Source of the DNA: Pseudomonadota bacterium
GTDB lineage: Bacteria > Pseudomonadota > Gammaproteobacteria > Steroidobacterales > JBCBZW01
Assembly: GCA_039815145.1 (NCBI GenBank)
Contig: JBCBZW010000001.1
Location: 124,001 to 188,000, forward strand
Direction of reading: 5' to 3'
DNA length: 64,000 bases
Every line of letters begins with the position of its first letter. Position 1 is the stretch's first letter. Below, in pieces: positions 26,379 to 35,569 of this stretch. The position numbers and the translations under genes were made by a program. Under the pieces are notes generated by a model. It had not been told where the DNA came from and did no database searches. It saw nothing but the letters and a program-made list of their open reading frames with translations.

Positions 26379-27008
26379 ATGGCCCGTACCCGACCCACCG
26401 CCGCGGCGCTGCTGCTCGGCTTTTCCATCTTCGCCATTGCGAGCGCGCCCATCAGCGCCGGCGCCGGCCATGCGCGCCACGGTGCCTACGACGTCGCGCT
26501 CTACAGCGATGACGACCGCGACGAGCAGATCGTGGTCATCCGCCTCGACGGCGACGCGGCCACGGGTGTCGAAGGTACGGATGCCGACGCCCGCCTCCTG
26601 CGCGGCCGCGATGCCGAACGCGCCTCCCGCCGCATCCACCGCCTGGCCGAGGACGGCGACGTCAACTTGGTGGATGTCGATTCGGAGGGCTCCGACAACG
26701 TGACGATCGTCGCCGAAGACGGCGACGGCACCGCCTACATCTCGATCGGCGAACACGGCATCGAGATCCACGCGGACGGCGACGACAGCGAAGACAGCGT
26801 CCACATCAGCTTCGGCAACCCCAGCCGCAACGCGCGCAACGCCGAGAAGGGCGCTGTGCGCATTCACGCCCGGGGCGATGACGATAGCGACCGCTCGGTG
26901 GTGTTGCTGAGCAATCTCGACGCCGAGGCCACCCGGGACTTCATCGATGATCTCGATGACGTGCCCCGCGCCCTGAAGCGCGAGATGCTGCGCGAGCTCG
27001 ACCTCTAG
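26379..27008 (+). CDS. Exported acidic protein of unknown function
   Basis: A 209-residue protein with a signal peptide (residues 1-32, ending near SAGAGHA). The rest is rich in aspartate, arginine and glycine, with repeated DGD- and DDSE-like clusters and short beta-like segments (VVIRLDGDAATG, VTIVAEDGDGTAYI). GGAAGGAGA precedes the start. It is convergent with rlmKL and overlaps it by 4 bases. No family is recognised. Confidence 0.65.
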   Translation: MARTRPTAAALLLGFSIFAIASAPISAGAGHARHGAYDVALYSDDDRDEQIVVIRLDGDAATGVEGTDADARLLRGRDAERASRRIHRLAEDGDVNLVDVDSEGSDNVTIVAEDGDGTAYISIGEHGIEIHADGDDSEDSVHISFGNPSRNARNAEKGAVRIHARGDDDSDRSVVLLSNLDAEATRDFIDDLDDVPRALKREMLRELDL

Positions 27009-29242
27009 GCGCGACGCAGGCGCCAGCAGTGGTGGATGCGCGGGTTGCGGGCGAAGTCCGTTGGAATGCTCTCGCGGGTGAGGTCGTCGATGACGACCTC
27101 GTGCTGAGGCCCAAGCGCCGCTGCCACCGCTGCCTGATCGAACTTGAAGCCACGCAGGTTGTTCGAGAACAGCAAGGTGCCGCCCTGGCGCAGTAGCGCC
27201 AAGGCCCGGCGCAGCAGTTCGACGTGGTCGCGCTGCACGTCGAAGGTCCCCTCCACGCGCTTGGAGGTGGAGAAGCTCGGTGGGTCGACGAAAATCAGAT
27301 CGTAGCGGTCCTGCGGACCCTCGACCCCCGGCGCCAGCCAACCCATCACGTCCGCTCGGATGAAGCGATGAGCCGCCTTTGACCAGGGCCCCTCGGGCAC
27401 GTTGAGGCCTAAGTTGCGCTCCGCCCAGTCGAGGTAGGTGTTGGAGAGATCGACGCTGGTGGTGGAGCGCGCCCCGCCCATCGCAGCCGCCACGGTCACC
27501 GCGCCCGTGTAGGCGAACAGATTCAGAAAGTCGGCTTGATCCGCCTGCTCCTTGACCCAGCGACGCAGGGGCCGGTGGTCCAGGAACAGGCCCGTATCGA
27601 GGTAATCATCCAAGTTCACCTCGAGGCGATAGCCGTGCTCAACCACCTCCAACCGCTCGTCTCGCTCTGCCTGACGGCGGTATTGGGTGGCGCCGCGCTG
27701 GCGCTGGCGTCGTTTCAGGTGGACCTGAGGCGGCGCGAGGGAGAGCACCTCGCCTACCGCGCCCAGGGCATCGTTCACCCGTTCGCGGGCGCGCGCCTGA
27801 TCGATCTTCGCCGGCGCCGCGTATTCCTGCACGTGCGCGTGCACCTGGCCCTGCACCGTCTCGTAGAGGTCGATGGCGAAGCGGTACTCGGGCAGATCCC
27901 CATCGTAGAGGCGATAGCAGGTCACCTCCTCGCGTCGCCGCCAGCGCGCGAGGTTGCGCAGGTTCTTGCGCAGGCGGTTGGCGAGCTCTTGCCCACCCGC
28001 GGACAATTCGCGGGGACCCTCCTCCCGCGCCGGGCCTGCATCGCCCACCTGCCCTAGATCGAACTGCAACAAGCGACAGTCGATCGGACCGTTCATGAAG
28101 CGGTGCGTGCGGGTGGCGCGCAGGCCGAGTTCCCGACCCAGGGGCGGATTCCCCGTGAACACGGCACCGACCCAGCCCTCACCGTAGTGGCGGCGCAGGT
28201 GCTGCCCGAGGCTCGCGTAGAGCCCTGCAAGCTCGCGCTGCTCGCCGAGGCGCTCGCCGTAGGGCGGGTTGGCCAGCACCAACCCCTTGCTCGGCAGGTC
28301 CGACAGCGCCTGCTCGTCAGCTATCTCCCGGCGGCTGAGGGGCACGTGGTCGCCAAGCCCCGCCCGCACCAGATTGCCTTGGGCGATGCGCAGGACCTTG
28401 CCGTCCGCATCGAAGCCTCGGATGCGTCCGGGCACCAGGCGATCCGCCGCGGCGCTGGCGCGCGCGCGGGCTTCGCCGAGCAGACGCTCCCAACACTCAC
28501 GGTCGTGGCCCAACCAACCATCGAAGCCCCAATAGCGACGGGCCGGCAGCCCGGGGGCCACATCGCCGGCGATCCACGCCGCCTCGATGAGCAGGGTGCC
28601 CGCGCCACACATCGGGTCGATGAACGCACCCCCATCGGCGGCGATCTGTGGCCAGCCGGACCGCAGCAGCAACGCTGCGGCCAAGGTCTCGCGCAGCGGC
28701 GCCACGCCTTGCTCCATCCGGTAGCCCCGCCGATGGAGCGGTTCGCCGGACAGGTCGAGGGAGATCACCGCCTGTTCACCGCGCACCAACACGTGCACGG
28801 GCACGTCTGGACGGGTCGGCTGCACCGAGGGTCGCTCGCCGCTGCGCTCACGCCATTGGTCGACGATGGCGTCTTTGACCCGTTGGGCCGCGAAGTGGCT
28901 GTGGCGAATGCGCGCCCGCTGCAGGGTGGCCACCACGGAGAGGGTCTGCTCAGGGCGAAGGTGCGCGCTCCAGTCGATCTCCCGAGCCGTGGCGTAGAGC
29001 GCGTCGCCGTCGCCGGCGGCGCCGCTCGCGATCTCCATCAGCACCCGTCCCGCCGTACGCGACCACAGGCACGCACGGTAGGCAGCCTCGAGACTGCCGG
29101 TGGCGATCACCGCGCCCGCCCGCTCCTGCACCTCCTCGAAGCCGAAGGCCTCGACCTCCTGCAGCAGAAGAGATGGCAGGTGCCTGGCGCAGGTGAGCGT
29201 GAAGCGCTGCGCGCCCGGCGAAGGGTCTGCGGGCGTGCTCAG
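27005..29242 (-). CDS. rlmL: 23S rRNA (guanine-N2/N7) methyltransferase RlmKL, apparent CTG start
   Basis: A 745-residue fused methyltransferase that makes m2G2445 and m7G2069 in 23S rRNA. It has an N-terminal THUMP domain, an RlmL domain with the NPPYGERLG motif and a C-terminal RlmK domain with FVDPPSFSTSKR. The first in-frame GTG (29131) would cut off the conserved start of THUMP (FTLTCARHLPSLLLQEVEAF). Upstream, no ATG/GTG/TTG exists before the stop; the only suitable codon is CTG at 29242, with GGAG five bases before it and overlapping the srkA stop as CTGA. The CTG start is inferred. Confidence 0.88.
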   Translation of the reverse strand: MSTPADPSPGAQRFTLTCARHLPSLLLQEVEAFGFEEVQERAGAVIATGSLEAAYRACLWSRTAGRVLMEIASGAAGDGDALYATAREIDWSAHLRPEQTLSVVATLQRARIRHSHFAAQRVKDAIVDQWRERSGERPSVQPTRPDVPVHVLVRGEQAVISLDLSGEPLHRRGYRMEQGVAPLRETLAAALLLRSGWPQIAADGGAFIDPMCGAGTLLIEAAWIAGDVAPGLPARRYWGFDGWLGHDRECWERLLGEARARASAAADRLVPGRIRGFDADGKVLRIAQGNLVRAGLGDHVPLSRREIADEQALSDLPSKGLVLANPPYGERLGEQRELAGLYASLGQHLRRHYGEGWVGAVFTGNPPLGRELGLRATRTHRFMNGPIDCRLLQFDLGQVGDAGPAREEGPRELSAGGQELANRLRKNLRNLARWRRREEVTCYRLYDGDLPEYRFAIDLYETVQGQVHAHVQEYAAPAKIDQARARERVNDALGAVGEVLSLAPPQVHLKRRQRQRGATQYRRQAERDERLEVVEHGYRLEVNLDDYLDTGLFLDHRPLRRWVKEQADQADFLNLFAYTGAVTVAAAMGGARSTTSVDLSNTYLDWAERNLGLNVPEGPWSKAAHRFIRADVMGWLAPGVEGPQDRYDLIFVDPPSFSTSKRVEGTFDVQRDHVELLRRALALLRQGGTLLFSNNLRGFKFDQAAVAAALGPQHEVVIDDLTRESIPTDFARNPRIHHCWRLRRA

Positions 29243-30261
29243 ATCAGCTCCAGTGGCGGCTCACGCATGGCTGCCAGCTGCTCTTTCAGCTCGAGAATCT
29301 GCTGCTCCCAGTAGCGCTGGGTACCGAACCAGGGGAACGCGCGCGGAAACGCCGGATCGTCCCAGCGGCGTGCCAGCCAGGCGCTGTGATGGAGCATGCG
29401 CAGGGAGCGCAAGGACTCGATCAGGTTGAGCTCCGCGCTGTCGAAGTCGCAGAACTCACGGTATCCACCGATCAATTTCGCTAGCTGCGCTTGCTGGCGA
29501 TCCCGATCGCCCGAGAGCAGCATCCACAAATCCTGGATCCGCGGGGCTGTGCGCGCATCGTCGAAGTCCACGAACCAGGGCGTGTGCTCGCGCCACAGCA
29601 CGTTGCCGGCATGGCAGTCCCCATGGCAACGGATCCAGCGACTGCGCGGCACGAAGCCCATGTGAGCATCCACCTCCACCAGCACCTGGCGCGCCACGAT
29701 CTCCCAGGCCTCGAGCAGCTCCGCGGGCACCATCTCGCTGGCGAGGAGAAACTCGACGCTATCGTGGCCGAAGGCCTGGGCGTCGAGCACGGGACGATAC
29801 TCGAATTCTTGAGCCGCGCCTGCCTGGTGCATACGCCCGAGGGTGCGGCCGAAGACTTCGAGATTGCTCAGGTCGTCGAGCTCCGGCGCCCGCCCGCCAC
29901 GGCGAGGCGCGATGGTGTAGAAGAACCCCTCGTGTTCGAAGAGCGCCTCGTCGTCGCCGTCGTAGAGCGGCGCCACCACCGGGCACTCGAGCTCGTCGAG
30001 TTCGCAGGTGAAGTCGATCTCCTCCAGGATCTGCTCGGCACTCCAGCGCCCGGGACGGTAGAACTTCACGATCACCGGCGCCTGCTCATCGAGGCCCGCT
30101 TGGTACACGCGGTTCTCGTAGCTGTTGAGGGCGAGGAGACGACCGTCGCAGTCAAGGCCCTGTGCCTCGAGCGCATCGAGGATGAAGCTCGGCGTCAGTC
30201 TGTCGAAGGGATGCTCCGCGACATTCGAGTCCTTCACCACCTCCTCATCACTCCCTGCCAT
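29239..30261 (-). CDS. srkA: Stress response kinase A (RdoA/YihE family)
   Basis: SrkA is a cytoplasmic Ser/Thr kinase that protects against stress-induced death. The 340-residue protein has the nucleotide lysine in VIVKFYRPG, the catalytic loop HGDCHAGNVLW and the metal-binding FVDFDDA. E. coli SrkA is 328 residues. It begins 3 bases after the stop of the BNR-repeat gene and its stop overlaps the rlmKL start, so the three are probably cotranscribed. Confidence 0.93.
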   Translation of the reverse strand: MAGSDEEVVKDSNVAEHPFDRLTPSFILDALEAQGLDCDGRLLALNSYENRVYQAGLDEQAPVIVKFYRPGRWSAEQILEEIDFTCELDELECPVVAPLYDGDDEALFEHEGFFYTIAPRRGGRAPELDDLSNLEVFGRTLGRMHQAGAAQEFEYRPVLDAQAFGHDSVEFLLASEMVPAELLEAWEIVARQVLVEVDAHMGFVPRSRWIRCHGDCHAGNVLWREHTPWFVDFDDARTAPRIQDLWMLLSGDRDRQQAQLAKLIGGYREFCDFDSAELNLIESLRSLRMLHHSAWLARRWDDPAFPRAFPWFGTQRYWEQQILELKEQLAAMREPPLELI

Positions 30262-30264
30262 CGC

Positions 30265-33200
30265 TCAGCGAGGCTGCAGCACCGCTTCCACGTGGGGTTC
30301 CCCACGCTCGAGCATGCCCGCGTTGAACGGGGCCAGGTACTCATCGTGGATGGCCGCCAGGGCGTCCACGCGTCCCGCCCACTCCTGCTCCAGATCGCCC
30401 AAGCGACGACGGGCCCCGTCGGTCACCGGGGTGCCCGCCGCGTCGATCGCATCGATCAGGTGGCGCACCTGCACGTCGAGCATATTGGGCCAGTTGATGT
30501 CGTCCTCGAAGGTCTTGTGCAGGGGCTGGGTCACCGTCTGCTCCCACGCGTCGAGGCGCACGATGGCCTCGTCCGCCAGGCGCGTGAGCTGCGCCCCGCG
30601 CTCACCGAGGCCGTCCAGGCGCCCGCGCGCGCCCGACAGGGCCTCCCGCACCTCGCGGGCCCGTTCGAGGGTGCCCAACAGGCTGTTCATCAGCGTGACC
30701 GATTGGCGAAGGGCCGCGGACCGAGCCGCGTGACCTTCGGTATCGAAGGGCAGGCGCGGATCAGGCAGCACCTGGATCGGCACGCTCACCTGTTCGCCCG
30801 CATAGGTGAGCACGGCCCGGTAGTCGCCTGGCGCGACGCGTGGCCCGGACCAGCCCGCGAACAGGCGCACATCGTCGACGCAACGCAGGCGGTCTTCGCC
30901 GAAGTCCCATACCAAACGGTTGAGCCCTGGCGCAGCACCGGGGTTGTCGATGCTCACCGGGCTGCGCGGATCCTCGTTGCCCTTCACGCAGGCATCGTCC
31001 GCCAATCCCGCCGAGGAGTAGTGGCGCACGACACGACCGCTGCCCGCCTCCTCGATCTCGATCGTGATCGGCAGTTCCTCAGCAGCACCTTCGGGCGGTG
31101 TGAGGTGGTAGTAGAGCACCGCCCCGTCCGCGGGGTTCTTGCCTTCGTAGGCGCTGCGTCGCCCGCCGCCGCGCTCGAGCATGATCGCGGGCGCGGGCGT
31201 GTAGGCGTGCAAGGGTGTACGCAGGGGCTCGACGGTGGCACGCACGGTACTGAGGTCATCCAGCACCCAGAAGCCACGCCCTTGGGTGGCGGCGACAAGG
31301 CGGTCCTGGCGCACCTTCAAGTCCGTGATCGGCACGGGCGGGAGGTTCAAGCGCAGGGACTGCCAGTGCCCGCCACTGTCCGTACTGAAGAACATCCCTA
31401 CCTCGGTGCCGACGTAGAGCAGACCAGCGCGCTGCGGGTCCTCGCGCACGACTCGCGCGAAGGTGTCCGACGGCAAACCGCGATCGATGCGGCGCCAGCT
31501 CTCACCACCGTTACGGCTCTCGTACACATAGGGGGAGAAGTCGTTCAGCTTGTAGGCGGTGAGCGCCAAATAGATTCGATCGGCGTCGTGGGGCGAGATC
31601 TCGATGGCGTTGACGTGGGCTTCCGGCGCCTCGGGCGGCGTGAGGTTGCGCCAGGTCTTACCGCCGTCGCGCGATCGGTGCACGAGGCCGTCGTCGGATC
31701 CCACCCACAGCTCGCCCTGACGATGGGGCGACTCCAGCACGTAGAAGATCGTGTTGTAGAACTCCGCCCCGGCCTGCTCGTTGGTGATCGGACCACCGCC
31801 ACGGCCCTGCTTGGACTCATCGTCGCGGGTGAGATCGGGACTGATCTCCTCCCAACTCACGCCACGGTCCGCGCTGCGCAGCAGCTTGTGGGTGCCGTAG
31901 TAGAGTACCTTCGGATCGTGCGGGGAGACGGCCACCGGCGCGTTCCAGTTGGTGCGGTAGCGGTGCTCGCGCACGTCGCGGCCGAAGACGTACTCGGGAT
32001 AGGGCTTGATCGGTCGCACGCTGCGCGTTTTCAGGTCGTACTCGGTGAGCGTGGCGTTGATCGTGGTCGCGTAGACATAGCGGGGGTTGGCCGCGTCGAA
32101 GGCCACGTGGGCGCTCTCGCCGCCGCCGACGGGGTGGAAATCCTCCATGCCGATACCGCCGTCCAAGGTTTGGCTGGCGATTGCCACGGTGGTGTTGTCC
32201 TGCTGGCCGCCGTAGATCCAGAAGGGGAAACGATCGTCCGTGGACACGCGGTAGAACTGGGCGGTGGGTTGATTGTCGAGGGTCGACCAGGTGCTGCCGC
32301 CGTCGAAGGTGACCGTGGCGCCGCCGTCGTTGGCGTTCACCATGTTGCGCGGGTCATCGGGGTTGATCCACAGATCGTGGTGGTCCCCGTGAGGTCCGCT
32401 CAGCCCTGAGAAGGTGCGGCCACCGTCGATGGACTTGAACATGCGCACGTTGAGCACGTACACGGTGTTCTCATCCTGCGGGTCTGCGGCGATGTGGTTG
32501 TAGTACCAGGCGCGGGCCTGGATCAGGCGCTCGCCGTTCAGGCGCGTCCATTGATCGCCGCCGTCATCCGAGCGATAGAGACCGCCCTCCTCGGCTTCGA
32601 CGATGGCGTACACGCGCCGCGGGTTGGCCGGCGAGACGGCTACGCCCACCTTGCCGATGAGGTCGGGCAGCCCGCCCTCAAGGCGCTCCCAGGTATCGCC
32701 GCCGTCCGTGCTGCGATAGATGCCACCCCCTTCGCCTCCGGAGCGCACGAACCAGGGATTACGGCGGTGATGCCAGAGGGAGGCGAAGAGCACGCGCGGG
32801 TTCTCCGGGTCCATAGAGAGGTCCGTCGCCCCCGTGTCCGGATTGACCGCGAGCACCTGTTCCCAGGTGTCACCGCCGTCGCGACTGCGGTAGACGCCAC
32901 GCTCCTCGCTGGGGCCCCAGGGATTGCCCTGGGCCGCCACGTAGAGCAGGTCGGGATCGCGCGGATGGACCACGATATCCGCGATCTGGCGGGTGGCCTC
33001 CAGGCCAAGGTGGGTCCAACTACGGCCGCCATCGGTGGAGCGGTAGAGGCCGTCGCCGTGGGAGGTGGTCACGCCCCGAATCGGCGCTTCGCCCGTCCCC
33101 ACGTACACGACGTTGCGATCGGAAGGGGCCACGGCGATGGCACCGATGCTCCCCACACCGAAGTCCTCATCGGAGACGTTGCGCCAGGTGATACCGGCGC

Positions 33201-33474
33201 TGTCGGTATGCCAGACGCCACCGCCGGCTGCGCCCATGAAGTATTCCCGGGTGCGACCCGGCACGCCGGCAACGGCGGTAACGCGCCCGCCGCGCCAGGG
33301 ACCGACGGACCGCCACTCGATGCCCTCCAGGCGTGCCGGATCCACCGCGGGCGCCGCCGGCTGCGCGTGCGCCGCCAGCGTGCCGCCAAGGACCGCTGCG
33401 ACCAGCAACGCCGCGCGCCATCCCGAACGGATCTCATCGGAGTTTCCCGTCTGCCATTGCCACCGATCGAGCAC
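30265..33474 (-). CDS. Secreted BNR/VPS10-like beta-propeller protein
   Basis: A 1069-residue protein with a signal peptide (hydrophobic run ALLVAAVLGGTLAAHA about residues 20-36) followed by many Asp-box/BNR repeats (SxDxGxTW pattern, for example STDGGRSW, SRDGGDTW, SADRGVSW). This predicts one or two large beta-propellers similar to sortilin/VPS10 or glycoside-hydrolase-like secreted proteins. The C-terminal part is a beta domain then a helical tail. The GTG at 33474 has GAGGAG upstream; a longer frame to 33834 overlaps the IMPACT gene antisense. The substrate is unknown. Confidence 0.85.
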   Translation of the reverse strand: MLDRWQWQTGNSDEIRSGWRAALLVAAVLGGTLAAHAQPAAPAVDPARLEGIEWRSVGPWRGGRVTAVAGVPGRTREYFMGAAGGGVWHTDSAGITWRNVSDEDFGVGSIGAIAVAPSDRNVVYVGTGEAPIRGVTTSHGDGLYRSTDGGRSWTHLGLEATRQIADIVVHPRDPDLLYVAAQGNPWGPSEERGVYRSRDGGDTWEQVLAVNPDTGATDLSMDPENPRVLFASLWHHRRNPWFVRSGGEGGGIYRSTDGGDTWERLEGGLPDLIGKVGVAVSPANPRRVYAIVEAEEGGLYRSDDGGDQWTRLNGERLIQARAWYYNHIAADPQDENTVYVLNVRMFKSIDGGRTFSGLSGPHGDHHDLWINPDDPRNMVNANDGGATVTFDGGSTWSTLDNQPTAQFYRVSTDDRFPFWIYGGQQDNTTVAIASQTLDGGIGMEDFHPVGGGESAHVAFDAANPRYVYATTINATLTEYDLKTRSVRPIKPYPEYVFGRDVREHRYRTNWNAPVAVSPHDPKVLYYGTHKLLRSADRGVSWEEISPDLTRDDESKQGRGGGPITNEQAGAEFYNTIFYVLESPHRQGELWVGSDDGLVHRSRDGGKTWRNLTPPEAPEAHVNAIEISPHDADRIYLALTAYKLNDFSPYVYESRNGGESWRRIDRGLPSDTFARVVREDPQRAGLLYVGTEVGMFFSTDSGGHWQSLRLNLPPVPITDLKVRQDRLVAATQGRGFWVLDDLSTVRATVEPLRTPLHAYTPAPAIMLERGGGRRSAYEGKNPADGAVLYYHLTPPEGAAEELPITIEIEEAGSGRVVRHYSSAGLADDACVKGNEDPRSPVSIDNPGAAPGLNRLVWDFGEDRLRCVDDVRLFAGWSGPRVAPGDYRAVLTYAGEQVSVPIQVLPDPRLPFDTEGHAARSAALRQSVTLMNSLLGTLERAREVREALSGARGRLDGLGERGAQLTRLADEAIVRLDAWEQTVTQPLHKTFEDDINWPNMLDVQVRHLIDAIDAAGTPVTDGARRRLGDLEQEWAGRVDALAAIHDEYLAPFNAGMLERGEPHVEAVLQPR

Positions 33475-33609
33475 GTTGGTCTCCTCGCCTCTAGTACTTC
33501 GCTGCCATGCGCGTGGTCGACAATGCGTGCAAAGCAGCATCGAGTTCAAGTCTGCCCACGCGCCCGGTCTCGGCTGGCAAGTGCGCGGTGGCTGAACCAA
33601 GATGCGGCC

Positions 33610-34170
33610 ATGATCACCCTTCGTGAGCCCTGCGAGGGCCTGCTCGAGGCCAAAGGCTCCCGCTTTCTCGCCAGCGTAGTGCCCATCACGCAGTTCGACG
33701 CGCACCTGGCGGCGTCGCGGGCCGCACACCCGAAGGCGAACCATCACGTGATCGCCTGGCGTCGCCTGAACGAGCACGGGCAGGTGCAGGAGGTGGCCAA
33801 GGACGACGGTGAGCCCTCGGGTACGGCCGGCCAACCGATGCTGCGGGTCCTGCGCGGTCAGGGGTGGATCGAGGTGGGTGCGCTCGTGGTGCGCTACTTC
33901 GGCGGCATCAAGCTGGGCACCGGCGGGTTAGCGCGCGCCTACGCGGGCGCCATGAGCGAGGCCCTGAAGCACGCGACGCCTATCCCGTGGGTCGAGCAGG
34001 CCGAAGCCCTGTTGCGGGCGCCCTTCGACACCTCGGCCATCCTCGAGCGCGAGGTGAACGGTGCGGACGGCGTGCGCATCCTCGAGCGCCACTTCGACAG
34101 CGCCGGCGTTCGCCTTCGCGTCAGCGGTCCTTCCGCGCACATCGAGGCCCTGCGCGAGCGCTACGGCTGA
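33610..34170 (+). CDS. IMPACT/YigZ family protein
   Basis: A 186-residue UPF0029/IMPACT protein. The N-terminal domain carries the family signature VVRYFGGIKLGTGGLARAY and the AWRRLNEHG region; a DUF1949-like C-terminal domain follows. E. coli YigZ is about 205 residues. The ATG at 33610 begins the homologous part although the frame is open far upstream. Biochemical function is poorly defined; eukaryotic IMPACT modulates Gcn2. Confidence 0.9.
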   Translation: MITLREPCEGLLEAKGSRFLASVVPITQFDAHLAASRAAHPKANHHVIAWRRLNEHGQVQEVAKDDGEPSGTAGQPMLRVLRGQGWIEVGALVVRYFGGIKLGTGGLARAYAGAMSEALKHATPIPWVEQAEALLRAPFDTSAILEREVNGADGVRILERHFDSAGVRLRVSGPSAHIEALRERYG

Positions 34171-34262
34171 TCGGCGCATGTCCTCCGGCGCTGGCCCCGA
34201 TTACACTGCGCCGTGCGCTCCCGACCGCGGGAGCGGATTCGATCGGAGCTGAAGGAGCTGCC

Positions 34263-35567
34263 ATGTCCGTCCAGGTCGCCCTCTACTGGGCCATTCTCGT
34301 CGCCGCGTTCGCCGGTCTGTACTGGCTCGCCCGGGGTGGCAAGACCCTGCTCTGGCAGCGGGTGATGATCGCCCTCGTGGGCGGCGTGGTGGTCGGCTTC
34401 GTGTTCGGCGACCTGGCGATCTCGAGCAAGTGGATCGGCGACATCTTCGTCAGGCTGATCCGGATGATCGTGGTGCCCTTGATCTTCACCACCATCGTGG
34501 CGGGCGTGATCTCCATGGGAGATCCGAAGCGTCTCGGGGGTATCGGCGCGAAGGCGATCGGGCTCTACATGCTCACCACCCTCGGCGCCATCATCGTCGG
34601 CCTCACCTTCGGGGTGTTGTTCGAACCGGGCGCAGGCGTGGACATCTCGGGCGCGGTGCCCAAGACCCTGGCCGAAGCGCCCCCCATCGGCGAGCGCTTG
34701 CTCAACATCGTGCCGGAGAACCCCTTCGCCGCGCTCGCCAACGGCGACGTCCTGTCCATCATTTTCTTCTCGCTGTTTCTGGGGGTTGCGATCGTGCTGG
34801 CGGGGGAGAAGACGAGACCGCTGAGCGATGCGATCGAAGCGGCAGCGGAGACCGTGCTGAAGCTCGCGACAATCGTCATGGAGTTCGCGCCCTACGGCGT
34901 CTTCGCCCTGGTGGCCTGGGTGGCCGGCACGCTCGGCATCGATGCCCTGCGTCAGCTGTTCGTGCTGACCCTGGTGGTCTACGGCGCGTGTGTGGTGCAC
35001 ATGATTCTGGTCTACGGGGGGCTGATCCGCGGCGTCCTGGGCTTGCCGCTGGTGCGCTTCTTTCGCGGCATCCTCGATGCGCAGGCCGTGGCCTACTCCA
35101 CGTCATCGAGCTCCGCCACACTGCCCGTGACCATCAACTGCGTCGAGCGCAACTTGGGGGTGAAGAACACGGTGGCCTCGTCCGTGCTGCCGCTCGGCTC
35201 TACGATCAACATGGACGGCACGGCCCTATACCAGGGCATCATCGCCACCTTCGCCGCCCAGGTGTTCGGCATCGACCTCGTGTTTACGGATTACCTATTG
35301 ATCGCGCTGACCGTGACCCTGGTCTCCATCGGCACGGCTGGCGTACCTTCGGCCTCCCTGTTCCTGGCGGCCACGGTGCTCTCCACCTTCGGCGTGACGG
35401 ACGCGCAGACGGCGCTGATCGTCGGCTTCATCCTGCCCTTCGACCGGATTCTCGATATGGCGCGCACGGTGGTGAACATCACCGGCGACGCCGCAGTGGC
35501 GGTGACCGTGGCGAAGTCGGAGGGAGAACTGGACGAGGAGAGCTTCCGCTCGGTCGCCGTGATCTGA
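34263..35567 (+). CDS. Dicarboxylate/amino acid:cation symporter (DAACS family)
   Basis: A 434-residue inner-membrane symporter. It contains FVRLIRMIVVPLIFTTI, the serine-rich hairpin YSTSSSSATLPVT, the NMDGTALYQGI substrate/cation motif and the late segment GTAGVPSAS. The family imports glutamate, aspartate or C4-dicarboxylates with H+ or Na+. AAGGAG lies five bases before the ATG. Its stop is 2 bases from the convergent gene at 35570. Confidence 0.93.
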   Translation: MSVQVALYWAILVAAFAGLYWLARGGKTLLWQRVMIALVGGVVVGFVFGDLAISSKWIGDIFVRLIRMIVVPLIFTTIVAGVISMGDPKRLGGIGAKAIGLYMLTTLGAIIVGLTFGVLFEPGAGVDISGAVPKTLAEAPPIGERLLNIVPENPFAALANGDVLSIIFFSLFLGVAIVLAGEKTRPLSDAIEAAAETVLKLATIVMEFAPYGVFALVAWVAGTLGIDALRQLFVLTLVVYGACVVHMILVYGGLIRGVLGLPLVRFFRGILDAQAVAYSTSSSSATLPVTINCVERNLGVKNTVASSVLPLGSTINMDGTALYQGIIATFAAQVFGIDLVFTDYLLIALTVTLVSIGTAGVPSASLFLAATVLSTFGVTDAQTALIVGFILPFDRILDMARTVVNITGDAAVAVTVAKSEGELDEESFRSVAVI

Positions 35568-35569
35568 GC

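Noticed and set aside
29491-32409. A 972-codon plus-strand open frame
   Set aside because: It is antisense to srkA and the BNR-repeat gene, whose motifs are clear. Long open antisense frames are expected in GC-rich DNA.
33475-33834. N-terminal extension of the BNR-repeat protein
   Set aside because: It overlaps the IMPACT gene antisense and would bury the signal peptide; the GTG at 33474 has a good ribosome site.
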